From Pleionea mediterranea (GTDB taxonomy: Bacteria > Pseudomonadota > Gammaproteobacteria > Enterobacterales > Kangiellaceae), in the NCBI RefSeq assembly GCF_003148745.1, contig NZ_QGGU01000001.1, positions 439,301-503,300 of the forward strand: a stretch of 64,000 bases of DNA, given 5' to 3'. A model generated the notes under the pieces. The model saw only the letters and a list, made by a program, of their open reading frames with translations. It did no database searches and was not told the origin of the DNA. This document shows, one piece after another, positions 27,106-36,416 of this stretch. Position numbers and translations under genes: made by a program. The first letter of the stretch is position 1. Each line of letters opens with the position of its first letter.

Positions 27106-28142
27106 AGTACGCCGACGTCACGCATTAATTTTAATGTGGGTCTTAGATCCGCCAGTTTGACCAAATCAACATCGGGGGGTGACAAGCTGTCAATTTGTGG
27201 CAAACCTTTAGGGGGCAATACGCCATTGACCAGTGGAATTTCGTAGGCTTCGCTGGACAGGTAAGATTGCGCTTCCTGCGTTAACAGGTAACGAATGAAA
27301 TTAATGGCGGTATCGTTATTGTTTAACGCAACAATACCGGATGCATTGACCAGACAGCCGGCATCATTGTGGGTAAATGCCAAGTCGATGTTGGCGTCGG
27401 GCTTACCGGATTTAAGCCGTAATGTGTAATAGTGGTTGGCAAAACCCACATCCACTTCACCGCGCTCAACGGCCATAACAACGCCCAGTTCGCCAGCGTA
27501 ACTTTTGGTTCGCTGGTTCATTTTTTGTAACCAGGCTGCGGTGGCCTTATCTCCTTCGAGCAGTCGCATGGCGGTAACAAAAGACTGAAATGAGGCGTAG
27601 GAAGGAGCCCAGCCTATGGTTAAGTCGCTGTCGGCTAAATCCTTAAGATTATTGGGAATTTGTTGCGCCGTCAGTCGTTGGGTATTAAACGGCAAGGTAC
27701 GGAGTCGTCCGGTAATGGGCGTCCAGTTTTTGTATTGAAACCCCGCTTTTAATTGATGGGTTAACTCATCGGGAAGTTGGTGCGCTAACCCGGCTTCGGA
27801 AACAACCCCGATGGCACCTGAGTCGACAGCCCAAAACACATCGGCGCGGCGAATACCGGCTTTGGCTTCTGCAACGATGGCATTGGCTAAAGCCGCCGTG
27901 GGACCACGTCGAACGTTTAAATTCAGCTTTGGATTTCGTTTGCGAATGGCGTTAAGGACATCTTCGTACAAGCCGCCTTCACCGCGGCCTAAATAAAGTG
28001 TTAAGTCACCTTCAAGCGCGGGCAGCTTTTCCACGGAAACCGCAGGAATGGTTTTAGCCGCTAACGCGCGGGTGACGCCCATGGGTAGAGCACCCATGGC
28101 GCCTAATGTTGCCAAATGCTGAATAAACGATCGTCGTTGCAC
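27102..28142 (-). CDS. Iron(III) ABC transporter substrate-binding protein (FbpA-like)
   Basis: The N-terminus MQRRSFIQ followed by a hydrophobic stretch and ALAA looks like a twin-arginine signal. The mature protein fits the FbpA/AfuA cluster: strand LTLYLGRGEGG, later ADVFWAVDSGAIG, and the adjacent tyrosines Tyr238-Tyr239 in FANHYYTLR, the pair that coordinates ferric iron in FbpA proteins. It starts with GTG directly after the stop of the upstream gene. Tat export would be less usual for this family and is inferred only from the RRSF motif. Confidence 0.85.
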   Translation of the reverse strand: MQRRSFIQHLATLGAMGALPMGVTRALAAKTIPAVSVEKLPALEGDLTLYLGRGEGGLYEDVLNAIRKRNPKLNLNVRRGPTAALANAIVAEAKAGIRRADVFWAVDSGAIGVVSEAGLAHQLPDELTHQLKAGFQYKNWTPITGRLRTLPFNTQRLTAQQIPNNLKDLADSDLTIGWAPSYASFQSFVTAMRLLEGDKATAAWLQKMNQRTKSYAGELGVVMAVERGEVDVGFANHYYTLRLKSGKPDANIDLAFTHNDAGCLVNASGIVALNNNDTAINFIRYLLTQEAQSYLSSEAYEIPLVNGVLPPKGLPQIDSLSPPDVDLVKLADLRPTLKLMRDVGVL

Positions 28143-28955
28143 TTAAAACACGTCCTTTCTATTTTTACTCGCTTGTTGCAACATTGACTTGGCTTTGTCC
28201 AGTTTCTGCTTCATGACATCAACAACCTGGCGAACATCGTTTACGCTGGATTTACTCTTTAAAGATTTTGGCAATGTCACATTAAAATCTTTTTCAAGAT
28301 CTTCCACTAACTCGGCATCTTGTTCAATCAGCACACCTTCAACCCCTTCAAACAGATTCAGGTAAGTATCGTGAACAATGGTGGTTGCTTCGTCGGGTAA
28401 TTGCTCGGCAAATTTTGCGACAACTTTGTCCAGTTTTTGCTTGATGACATCAAGCGTTTCGCCAGGTGTTTTTGGACTGTCCTGAGTTGTTTTAACTTTA
28501 GCCAAAAGCCCCTGTTGCTGGTATTGGGCAGCAAGTTTAACCGCACCAAGGCCTTGCCACAATGCTTGCTCCAACATTTTCTGCTGTTTCCGAACTTCGG
28601 CAATTGAGGCTTTGTTTTCTATGCCTTGTTTAACGCCAAATAATCCTTGCCAGATCGACGCATAGACCGGGATGTAACTGGTTTCGATGGCGGCGTGAAA
28701 ATCAACCGCTTCCCAGTGATCAACAATGGCATCAGGGTTCGCCGCCTTCACACCTTTCTTTTCATAGGTATCAACAATGCCACCGACTTTTGTCAGCAAC
28801 CAGTTGACCTCTTTGCTGTAGTTGTCGAGATTGCTTTGTAATTGATTGACATGTTCACCGACCTCTCCATTGGCTACAACAGGTCGAGAGGCCGTTATTG
28901 ACGCCACAGTCAGCAATAAAATAAGCGTTAAGTAACGAGACGATAAAAGTTTCAT
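28143..28955 (-). CDS. Unrecognised periplasmic helical protein leading the iron operon
   Basis: A 270-residue protein with a signal peptide ending near VVANG. The mature part is almost entirely helical and rich in Lys, Glu and Gln. It contains the segment DHWEAVDFHAAIE with aromatic, His and acidic residues suited to metal binding, followed by an IWQGLFGVKQGIE helix. Length and helicity recall imelysin/EfeO-type iron proteins and the periplasmic part of FTR1-like permeases, but no signature confirms this. It abuts the binding-protein start and is the first gene after the Fur box, so a role in iron handling is likely. Confidence 0.65.
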   Translation of the reverse strand: MKLLSSRYLTLILLLTVASITASRPVVANGEVGEHVNQLQSNLDNYSKEVNWLLTKVGGIVDTYEKKGVKAANPDAIVDHWEAVDFHAAIETSYIPVYASIWQGLFGVKQGIENKASIAEVRKQQKMLEQALWQGLGAVKLAAQYQQQGLLAKVKTTQDSPKTPGETLDVIKQKLDKVVAKFAEQLPDEATTIVHDTYLNLFEGVEGVLIEQDAELVEDLEKDFNVTLPKSLKSKSSVNDVRQVVDVMKQKLDKAKSMLQQASKNRKDVF

Positions 28956-29369
28956 AATATTGTCATTCCAGTGTGATAACTCAAATATGAATGATACTCA
29001 TTATCACTAACAAGGTAAAGCAAACTGATAGAAGTTATGTTTCAGATGATGAATAAAAAAGGGAGGTGCGACTTTATCCTTGGCTTCATTAAATGAACGG
29101 TTGAAGTTTGCAATTCAAGTTCGTAATTCAAGTTCGTAATTCCAGACATCAGACGCTCAGCTTGAGTATTCCGGTGGCGTGGTTATTGGTATCCGGCGTT
29201 ACTTTTTTGCTGGGTAAAATGAGTCACAGTTCATCATTTTTAACTTAAAACGCTATTTGCGTATCTCAAAGCGCGACAAAAGCGGGTTTTTTACCTATTA
29301 GTTAGTCATAGCTTTGACTGTTGATGTAACGTGTTTTGTTTATTGGAGAGCGGAGAATGGTGAGCGACA
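28956..29369. other. Divergent spacer with Fur box and short tandem repeat
   Basis: The 414-base spacer contains the Fur box at 28987-29005. At 29111-29142 a 14-base unit (ATTCAAGTTCGTAA) occurs twice in tandem, with a partial third copy. No gene is evident. Confidence 0.5.
28987..29005 (-). promoter_or_regulatory. Fur box upstream of the iron-transport operon
   Basis: By eye, 15 of 19 positions match the consensus GATAATGATAATCATTATC, including AATGATA and TCATTATC. It lies 32 bases before the start codon of the first gene, where Fur-Fe2+ would block transcription. Confidence 0.8.
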
Positions 29370-29969
29370 ATGGTATTGGTTGAGCGAAGGATTGCAGAGC
29401 GTTATTCCGTAAATTTAACCGCACGGGTTATGCCTGCAGAGTCTGGTTGTGTTTCTGATAAAAGCGCAACACCAATCGTTGATGACGATGACCTTCACTC
29501 AGCTGAAGTCGATGGAAATTTGCATAACAACGAAGATGTCAGTTACAACACGAACTCAAAAAATAGTAATCGCCAGTCCAATCAAAATACACCATCAGAT
29601 AGGTTAGAGCTCGTCAGCAATACTGTCACTGTATCAAATGTGTCCGTGTCAGGGGTTCAGGTGATGATTGATCCATCGCTGTTACCTGTCTTATTACCCA
29701 ATGCTGATCGAAAAGATAAAATTGATACGGTACCTCTGGATATAGAGATTGATATTCCAGATAACATGAATTCAATAAAGATTAAATTGGGTGTTGTTTA
29801 TTTGCAGCGGCAGTCGATGACATCCGTGATACTCGGCTGTCGTTTTGAATGGTTTTACGCCGACAGTGCCAGAAAGCTGGCAGAGTATTTAGCATCTCTG
29901 AAATGCAGCGATGATAAAGTTGATAAAACAGTGGCGTTAAAAATAGGATCATTAAAAGATGAACGATAA
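29370..29969 (+). CDS. PilZ-domain protein with long disordered insertion
   Basis: The c-di-GMP-binding RxxxR-type motif is at residues 6-11 (ERRIAER) and the second motif, N90-x-S-x-x-G95, is in VSNVSVSGVQVMI; the rest of the beta barrel follows to LGCRFEWF. In usual PilZ domains these motifs are ~20-30 residues apart. Here ~60 acidic and Asn-rich residues (about 25-80) are inserted between them. It is probably a cytosolic c-di-GMP receptor whose partner is unknown. The start at 29370 places the motif at the N-terminus, as expected. Confidence 0.75.
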   Translation: MVLVERRIAERYSVNLTARVMPAESGCVSDKSATPIVDDDDLHSAEVDGNLHNNEDVSYNTNSKNSNRQSNQNTPSDRLELVSNTVTVSNVSVSGVQVMIDPSLLPVLLPNADRKDKIDTVPLDIEIDIPDNMNSIKIKLGVVYLQRQSMTSVILGCRFEWFYADSARKLAEYLASLKCSDDKVDKTVALKIGSLKDER

Positions 29970-30130
29970 TGGTGGAGTATCTTTGAATAAAGCAGTTAAC
30001 GACTCGTTTGACTTGAAAAAACGCCTTTAAAGACACAGGCATTCAAAAGACAATAAAGACATAATACTGAACAAATATGAGTTAGAAGATTATTAGAGGG
30101 TTATAAGAAAAAAGTGGTCTGCATAACGTA

Positions 30131-30158
30131 AAAAGGCGACTCAAATGAGTCGCCTTTT
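30131..30158. terminator. Bidirectional terminator between PilZ gene and csp
   Basis: A perfect inverted repeat (30131-30143 with 30146-30158) has T-runs on both strands, serving both convergent transcripts. Confidence 0.85.
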
Positions 30159-30159
30159 T

Positions 30160-30180
30160 GTTTGAGAGAAACTCTCTCAA
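30160..30180. repeat. Second hairpin in the same convergent spacer
   Basis: TTTGAGAG and CTCTCAAA (8-bp stem) flank a five-base loop, directly after the csp stop on the minus strand. It may protect the csp mRNA 3' end. Confidence 0.6.
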
Positions 30181-30195
30181 AAAATATCTCATAGC

Positions 30196-30405
30196 TTATA
30201 AAGCTACGATGCTTTCCGCTTGAGGACCTTTCTGGCCGTTCGTGATGGAAAACTCAACTTTTTGACCTTCGGCCAAAGTTTTGAAGCCGTCACCAACAAT
30301 TGCACTGAAGTGTGCGAAAACGTCAGGGCCGTTTTCCTGTTGAATGAAGCCAAAACCTTTAGATTCGTTGAACCACTTAACGGTTCCAGTAATTTTATCA
30401 GACAT
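30196..30405 (-). CDS. Cold-shock domain protein (CspA family)
   Basis: A 69-residue cold-shock domain: [17 protein letters not shown] carries RNP1 (KGFGFI) and DVFAHFSAI is the RNP2-like strand. It binds single-stranded RNA and DNA and acts as an RNA chaperone. The ATG at 30405 is the family start; a longer frame begins at a TTG at 30468. The roughly 250 bases upstream (30406-30668) are non-coding and would allow the long structured leader typical of cold-inducible csp mRNAs, but inducibility cannot be read from sequence. Several paralogues normally exist, so no letter is assigned. Confidence 0.92.
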   Translation of the reverse strand: MSDKITGTVKWFNESKGFGFIQQENGPDVFAHFSAIVGDGFKTLAEGQKVEFSITNGQKGPQAESIVAL

Positions 30406-30668
30406 AATGATTCTCTCATTGTTAATAGTAAATTTAATCTTGTTGCCAAGATTGATAACGCTTTGCAAGTGGTACTTTTACTTATTAACAACAGGACGAT
30501 GGATACTTGTCGATCTTCGAAATGGCGGCAATAAATAAGGTTACTTTAAAGCTTTGGAAATTATAACTCCCAGATTAGGTAAGTCAATAAAAATAATACA
30601 AAAACTGACAGCTGTCAGGCCTGCTCAATTAGTCGGCTATTGGGATTACCATAAAGCGCTTCATGAGA

Positions 30669-32168
30669 TTAATCTCGCCACGCTTTCAATTGTTGCCGTG
30701 CCGAACGACCAAATGGTGTTTCACCGTAGTAATTTGCCAGATAGTTTAACTCAATAGAGGCACTGCGAATTTTATTGTGTTTTGCTAAGGCTTTACTCCA
30801 TTCAAATAGCAGTTTGGGCAGTTTGTCATTCTCAGAGAAGGTTTTTTTAGCCTGTTGTACAAGCGGTGTACTGGCTTGAAGTCGGTCATTTCTTAACTGA
30901 CGGTGCAATAGTCCAAAAAAGGCATCTATATTAAGTTGATCAATTCCAATAGTTTTAGAAACGCTGTCTTCGGCTACCGAGAGAATAAACGCATCCGCAG
31001 CGGTATTTCGCAAGTCGAATGCAAATACCTGATTGATCACCTTGTTATAACTATTCAGTTTAGGGTTTACTTTTTCCAGGTTGTATAAACTTTGCAGAGC
31101 CTGCAAGTGACCAGGGTTATTCTCAAGAGCTTGATTTAAAGCTGATCGAGCCTCGGTAATTTCCAGCTTACGGATGTGCTCCAGTGCTGTTTGATAATGG
31201 TTGGTTGATGATGTCGATTCACTTAGGTTGGAGTTAGCTCTGTCTGCTTGGGACGATTCTAAATTTTGTGAATTAAAGGGTAAGTTTTTAAACAGCAAGC
31301 CTAAAAGCCCACCGGCGAGTAAGCCACCAAAGTGTGCCATGTAAGCCGTGTTGCTTTCCAAGTCAGTCAGCTGATAAAAAAACTCTTTACCTAACCAGAA
31401 CAAAAGAACGATGGCAGCGGGCCATTTATATTGATTGAAATAAATACCAAACCAGGCAAAAAATCGTATTCGTTGAGTTCCAAAGTAGGCGGCATAGGCA
31501 CCCATTAATCCGGAGATTGCACCAGACGCGCCAACCAGAGCGGAATAGGATTTACCATCGATAAAGTTAAAAGCAATCGCACCTACGACGCCGGAAGTTA
31601 GGTAAATAACGAGAAGCTTTGCTTTGCCATAAAGCGCTTCAACGCCTAGACCAAACAGCAATAAAAACACCATGTTTCCCAGCAGATGCATGATGCCGCC
31701 GTGTAAAAAGATATGGGTAATTAGCCCAGGCTCCATCAGGTTATCGGGTCTGGCACCAAAGTTAAAATACGTGACTTGTTGCTTTTTTAATGCCAGCTCA
31801 TTATGCATGGCACGCCATTGCTGGGTTTCGATGGTTGCAGGGGATTGCTGAATTTGTGACTCGATGTAATGGCGAAAATTTTGATCAAACACCATGTAGT
31901 AAAGTCGTGCTGGGCCTTGAGTGTCAAAGTCGGAAAGGGATTGATAATCAGACAGTGCCGTGTCGGTTTTTAAATAGTTGTTAAAGTAGTCTATTTCGGA
32001 ATTAAATAAGCCAGAGCTTTGATAAAACTCAATCGCCGCCTGCTCTTCTTCAACATCATCATGCTGAAATACAAAGTAACTGATGGTGGTGAAAATCATC
32101 AGGCACAGGGTTAAATAGGGCAATCGTGCCGGATTAAAAGGAACTTGAGTCGGAAAGATAATCAGCAT
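30669..32168 (-). CDS. Rhomboid-family intramembrane serine protease with helical C-terminal extension
   Basis: The rhomboid core shows HGGIMHLLGNM (His and Asn on the second helix), the nucleophile in GASGAISG and the catalytic His in AHFGGLLAG, spread over about six membrane segments. A soluble insertion of ~130 residues sits between the first and second membrane helices. From about residue 315 to 499 a soluble helical, TPR-like region follows (EHIRKLEITEARSALNQALENNPGHLQAL). The protease should cut single-span membrane proteins; the extension may recruit substrate. Length is about twice that of GlpG. Confidence 0.87.
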   Translation of the reverse strand: MLIIFPTQVPFNPARLPYLTLCLMIFTTISYFVFQHDDVEEEQAAIEFYQSSGLFNSEIDYFNNYLKTDTALSDYQSLSDFDTQGPARLYYMVFDQNFRHYIESQIQQSPATIETQQWRAMHNELALKKQQVTYFNFGARPDNLMEPGLITHIFLHGGIMHLLGNMVFLLLFGLGVEALYGKAKLLVIYLTSGVVGAIAFNFIDGKSYSALVGASGAISGLMGAYAAYFGTQRIRFFAWFGIYFNQYKWPAAIVLLFWLGKEFFYQLTDLESNTAYMAHFGGLLAGGLLGLLFKNLPFNSQNLESSQADRANSNLSESTSSTNHYQTALEHIRKLEITEARSALNQALENNPGHLQALQSLYNLEKVNPKLNSYNKVINQVFAFDLRNTAADAFILSVAEDSVSKTIGIDQLNIDAFFGLLHRQLRNDRLQASTPLVQQAKKTFSENDKLPKLLFEWSKALAKHNKIRSASIELNYLANYYGETPFGRSARQQLKAWRD

Positions 32169-32222
32169 AAATAACGACAGCGTCGGATCGGTTTATTGTC
32201 TGCTGTGTATTGTAGAGATTTA

Positions 32223-32257
32223 CAAAGGGATCACAATCATCAATTGTGATCCCTTTG
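32223..32257 (-). terminator. Terminator after the DUF1501-like gene
   Basis: A perfect 15-bp stem (32223-32237 with 32243-32257) and five-base loop follow the last gene of the minus-strand cytochrome operon. The T-tail is weak. Confidence 0.7.
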
Positions 32258-32275
32258 GGTTTATTAGACAGCTTT

Positions 32276-33871
32276 TTAGCTGTTTAAACTGCCACTAACG
32301 ATAGGTTGAAACGCCGTTAGACTGTCGATAATGGTTGAGTTGCCAAGGCCATGAGCCGGGAACAGGCTATCAAACTGACCGACTTCGTCGTGCAGAGCCA
32401 TGTAGTTTAATATAACGGTTTCTACTAGCAGGTTAACGTTATTGGCTGCAGGGGTGGCGTTGGTTTCCACCGATGCGTCTGAACGCATGTAACCCAGCTG
32501 TTGGTGTTGAGCTTGTATTTCTGGTGTGGCACCAATTAACTGTGGTCGGCTACCCGGATTAAAAACCAGGAAGAATGAAGCCGCGGTGGATGAGTTGTCA
32601 CCGGTCCATTGGCCTTTGCCACGGCCATCTTCAGAATCGTCAATCATGCCATTACTCGCCACAGAGCCGTCGGAGAAAACATACATCATCAATGGTTTTC
32701 CTACTCGTGCGGCGTATTCCAGACAGGCGCCCATACAGCGGCCAGCGCGAAGATCTCTGACTTCACCGGTTCGGCGATCGCCCGTGTGGTAATCGTAACC
32801 GCCCATGGTAATGGTGCCAGCACCCGCGTAACCATTGATTACCATTTTCATAACCGATGCGGTTTTTTGGAATTCGCGATCACCGTCGAGTTCTTGCTGA
32901 CTGAAAATACCGGTTGGACCAACAATATCGGTATCGAGGGTTGGATCCAGTGTGGCAGGATTACCAAAGCGATCCGCCAGATCGGCACTTTTAACGTAGC
33001 TGCAGGTTACCGAGTCATCAATAGTTTGTTCACGAGACACTTGAGAGTCGACCTGATTCATCTTCATGGTAGAAACCCGTTGGATTGACTCCATGACTTT
33101 GACCGCATCTTCTTTGCTCAGAACATTAAGCAGATCACCCACATCCACCAGGCCGGTAACGTCGGTAGGGCGGTCAACTTTAGTGGGCAGAGCCGCAGGT
33201 GTGATCAGATTCATTGGCGCCATTGAGTTGCCACCGGACTGAGAACTGCGAGAGCCAATAAGATCCAGTAAGCTACCACCAGCGCCAGCTTTGTAAATAC
33301 CATACATGGGATTGTGCGGATTATTGCCGGTATCATTTTCGGAACGGGCTGGAATAACTGCGCCATTAATATTGGCCCGGTTACCCACGGATACTTTTTC
33401 CAGGATTCCGCGTAAGAAGGCGCTGTCGCTGTGAAATGATAACCCCAGCTCACTGTTGATAAACTCACGGGTTTGCGAATCAGGGTTCACCAAATTAGGC
33501 ACCATATCACCAGGTAATCCAAGCTTGCTATAACCTTCTGTCGAGAGAAAGTCTTGTTGACCTCCGGGACCGCCAACCAGCACATTTGAACCTGAAATAT
33601 TGACGCCACCCGCTAAATCAAAACAGATAAAGGGTATTTTTCCGTTGCCTTGAGAACGCAGCCCACACAGGTTGTCCCGTAAGTCGGCAACATCTGGCGA
33701 TAAGTCGGCGTACAGTGGGTTAGACAGAACACTCAGAACCGAAGTGCCAAGCAAACTGCCGGTGCCTGCCAGCATGCCCTGAGCAATTAAGTCACGCCGT
33801 TTGACCGGACGTTTATGGGCCGCATGCAGCAGTGGTGCATCTGGGTGAAGTGTTTTTTGTTTACGAGTCAT
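32276..33871 (-). CDS. Tat-exported DUF1501-like protein
   Basis: The N-terminus has a twin-arginine motif (KRRDLIA) and a hydrophobic stretch ending near PLYA. The 531-residue protein resembles DUF1501-type (sulfatase/alkaline-phosphatase-fold) proteins: ICFDLAGGVNISGSN near the start, MGGYDYHTG centrally and a late MMYVFSDGSV strand with Asp. These segments suggest metal-dependent hydrolase or transferase ancestry; catalytic residues cannot be assigned safely. Some databases mislabel such proteins as secretion factors. It is the third gene of a minus-strand operon with two CxxCH proteins, a pairing (DUF1501 with DUF1588-type cytochromes) well known from Planctomycetes. Confidence 0.65.
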   Translation of the reverse strand: MTRKQKTLHPDAPLLHAAHKRPVKRRDLIAQGMLAGTGSLLGTSVLSVLSNPLYADLSPDVADLRDNLCGLRSQGNGKIPFICFDLAGGVNISGSNVLVGGPGGQQDFLSTEGYSKLGLPGDMVPNLVNPDSQTREFINSELGLSFHSDSAFLRGILEKVSVGNRANINGAVIPARSENDTGNNPHNPMYGIYKAGAGGSLLDLIGSRSSQSGGNSMAPMNLITPAALPTKVDRPTDVTGLVDVGDLLNVLSKEDAVKVMESIQRVSTMKMNQVDSQVSREQTIDDSVTCSYVKSADLADRFGNPATLDPTLDTDIVGPTGIFSQQELDGDREFQKTASVMKMVINGYAGAGTITMGGYDYHTGDRRTGEVRDLRAGRCMGACLEYAARVGKPLMMYVFSDGSVASNGMIDDSEDGRGKGQWTGDNSSTAASFFLVFNPGSRPQLIGATPEIQAQHQQLGYMRSDASVETNATPAANNVNLLVETVILNYMALHDEVGQFDSLFPAHGLGNSTIIDSLTAFQPIVSGSLNS

Positions 33872-33892
33872 AGCGATTTCCTCACCTCTTAA

Positions 33893-36388
33893 TTATTGAA
33901 CCAGCGTAATGGCGCTGCCAGCTGCAGCGGCACAGGTGGCTTTTGCAACTTTTACGGTTCGTCCAGCTTCGCAGGAGCCTGCGCAACTTGTCAGTCGATC
34001 AATCAGAGCATTCAACTCTGTTTTAACATCGGCGGTTACTGGCTGAGTTGCCAGGCCTGTTCCCATCACCCGACTTAATAAAGGGTCAATTAAAGCATCA
34101 CGTCCAGCCGAATCGTAAGCGCTGCCAACGGTGCCGTTAAAGTCAAACGATGGGAATGTTGAACTTCGTAAGCTGGTGTCATCCATCAGTGCCGAGCAAT
34201 ATTCAATCGCCATCTGGGTGATACCCATCTGATGCGAGGATAAGAAGCTTTCGATATCTTCTTTGGTCGGCAACTGCTGTTTAACCGTCAGATACACATT
34301 ACGAACATTGGCGTTATTCATGCTGACCCCAGTTATTTGAGACAGGGTGGCGTAAATTTCTTCAAAAGTTCTAACGCCAATATCTGGGCTGACAGGATTG
34401 GCGTCAGGTGGTGTTGGCAGTGGTAATGGTTCTGCCTCAATTCGAACATTGGTTTGATCCGCCAGTTGCTCAAATGTTAGGAAAAATTCATCGCTGGATG
34501 AGCCTTTTTCCAGAGCAATAACGGTACCTAACGTTGACACAGGTTGACCTGAGTCGGCGTTGTAGTTAGCCGAATCGAGTGCCATGTCGATGTTACGGTA
34601 GGCTTGTCCGACAGTGGCTTCTTTACCGTTAATACCAATGCTCATGCCAATTAAAGGAATGTTGTTTGGTGTGTAACTGTCATCGAGACTGATGAAGAAA
34701 GGCGCATTAAACAGATAACTGTAGCTGTCCCATTGTGCCACCTCAAATACGATGTAAGCGTCATTTACGCCAGGATCAGTGTCATTTGGATCGATAACTT
34801 CTGACACGTTAAACAACAGATAAAAACGTTCGCCAACACCGGCTTCAAAATTTTGCGTGATTTGTTCCTGATTTAATGCCCGGTTATGAATGCTTAAAAA
34901 CTTGATCACTCCTGACCATTTATCGTTGTTGTCTGTTTCGGCACCCAGTACTAATACATAGGTATCGTTCCAGTCGTTTAAGGTTCCGGGCTCTACACCA
35001 TCAACGTCTCCGGTGTATTCGCCATTGACGTAAATTCGTCGACCATTGACCGGATCGTAAGTAACCACGATATGTTGCAAGGTTGCCTGTAAACGTTCGT
35101 CGGCATCGGCTGTAGATAGCGCTGGTTGACCATTTGCATCACTGTTGGTGCTGCGATTAAGAAAATTGTAGTTATACAGCGTCTGCCCAAGGGTAAAGTT
35201 ACGGGTGTTGCTGCCGCCAGAGTAGGTGACAATTCTGGCGGGACCTTCCTGAGTAACATTGGCCGGAGCAATCCAGCCTTCGATAGTGTACTCATTGGTG
35301 GCCTTGATTAGATCGTGCAATTTGCTGCTGTTGGCGGTACTGCCACGTGCGCTGCCGCCGTTAAGGTTAATACCCCAGCCGCCGACCCAGTTAAATTCAC
35401 CATTGAGTGTCAGTTCAAGTGCAGGCTCAACACCACTGGTATCAAAGGCGGTGCTGCCAGATCCAGCTTTGAACTGCCAGGTAGCAATAGCATCGGCTTC
35501 ATAACGGCCACCTGAGCTGGCTGGAATGCCATCGAGTAACGTCAGTGCTTTACTGTGAACTGCTTCAGCGTCAAGTTCTTCAACTTGAATGCTGTCACTG
35601 AAAGATTGAATAGCGGCTTCCATTTCGTTGCTGTCGCTGGTGCAATCGTCCCAACAATTGTGGAATTCGCTTCTTAAACGAACCACAAAACGTGAGTCGG
35701 CAGGTGTGTCCAGATTAATTTTACTTTTTGCCGCACTGTAAGCGGTATTGATATCGCTGCTGGCAAAGAACGGCGAAATAGGGGTAGACGCTGAATCAGC
35801 ATGGCAGCCAGCGCAGTATTGTTCGAGCAATGGGTAAACCGTTGACTGAAATAAAGCGGGATCATCAGGAAATGTTTTGGTCGCACCGGGATCCGATAAG
35901 GTCGGTGGATCGGTCAATACAATTTCGGTAGTGGCACTGGCGGTATCGCCAGCCCAGTTGCTGATGTAGGAGGTCATGGTATCGGCACAAGCCTGATTAC
36001 TGGATAACCAGCAATTGTGACCGCCACCGACTTTAGCCACCAGTCGTGAATCCACGGGGGAGTTCAAATCGGCGACAGTATTCGCCTCCGCGTACGCCAG
36101 ATTAACATCGTCCTGACGGGCAAAGGTTGGCGACTGGCCGCCTTCATTATGACAATTACCACATTTATCCAGAACATTGTTCCAGAAGTGGGTTTGAAAT
36201 CGTTGCACATCATCGGTTGCTGGTGGGGGACCAGAATAATTATTGCCACCCCCGTTATCAGGCAGTTCATTGACGGGGCTATTATTCGGGCCGCCATCGG
36301 TACAGCCTTGCAAAAAGGCCAGAGAAATTATAATTGCCGAGCTCAGTTTCAGAGTGTTGGCAAGAGATGATTTGTTTTTTGAGGTCAT
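33893..36388 (-). CDS. Lipoprotein with two tandem cytochrome-c-like units and a LamG-like domain
   Basis: An 831-residue lipoprotein (lipobox LQGC, Cys29). Two homologous units follow: C76GNCH with HNCW at 124-127, and C192AGCH with HNCW at 243-246; each has the same F-x-x-x-x-x-N/P-LL...C-x-x-CH, then DVN/DINTAY and PxDSR segments. CxxCH is the covalent haem-c site, and the conserved HNCW could supply a distal ligand. Residues ~305-480 form a LamG/concanavalin-like sandwich (YTIEGWIAP, IVVTYD). The rest is unassigned. GGAG six bases upstream selects the ATG at 36388. It lies between two genes of the same operon, 28 and 21 bases away. Confidence 0.75.
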   Translation of the reverse strand: MTSKNKSSLANTLKLSSAIIISLAFLQGCTDGGPNNSPVNELPDNGGGNNYSGPPPATDDVQRFQTHFWNNVLDKCGNCHNEGGQSPTFARQDDVNLAYAEANTVADLNSPVDSRLVAKVGGGHNCWLSSNQACADTMTSYISNWAGDTASATTEIVLTDPPTLSDPGATKTFPDDPALFQSTVYPLLEQYCAGCHADSASTPISPFFASSDINTAYSAAKSKINLDTPADSRFVVRLRSEFHNCWDDCTSDSNEMEAAIQSFSDSIQVEELDAEAVHSKALTLLDGIPASSGGRYEADAIATWQFKAGSGSTAFDTSGVEPALELTLNGEFNWVGGWGINLNGGSARGSTANSSKLHDLIKATNEYTIEGWIAPANVTQEGPARIVTYSGGSNTRNFTLGQTLYNYNFLNRSTNSDANGQPALSTADADERLQATLQHIVVTYDPVNGRRIYVNGEYTGDVDGVEPGTLNDWNDTYVLVLGAETDNNDKWSGVIKFLSIHNRALNQEQITQNFEAGVGERFYLLFNVSEVIDPNDTDPGVNDAYIVFEVAQWDSYSYLFNAPFFISLDDSYTPNNIPLIGMSIGINGKEATVGQAYRNIDMALDSANYNADSGQPVSTLGTVIALEKGSSSDEFFLTFEQLADQTNVRIEAEPLPLPTPPDANPVSPDIGVRTFEEIYATLSQITGVSMNNANVRNVYLTVKQQLPTKEDIESFLSSHQMGITQMAIEYCSALMDDTSLRSSTFPSFDFNGTVGSAYDSAGRDALIDPLLSRVMGTGLATQPVTADVKTELNALIDRLTSCAGSCEAGRTVKVAKATCAAAAGSAITLVQ

Positions 36389-36416
36389 AAGGTTCTCCAA
36401 TCGTCTTTTTGCCAAC

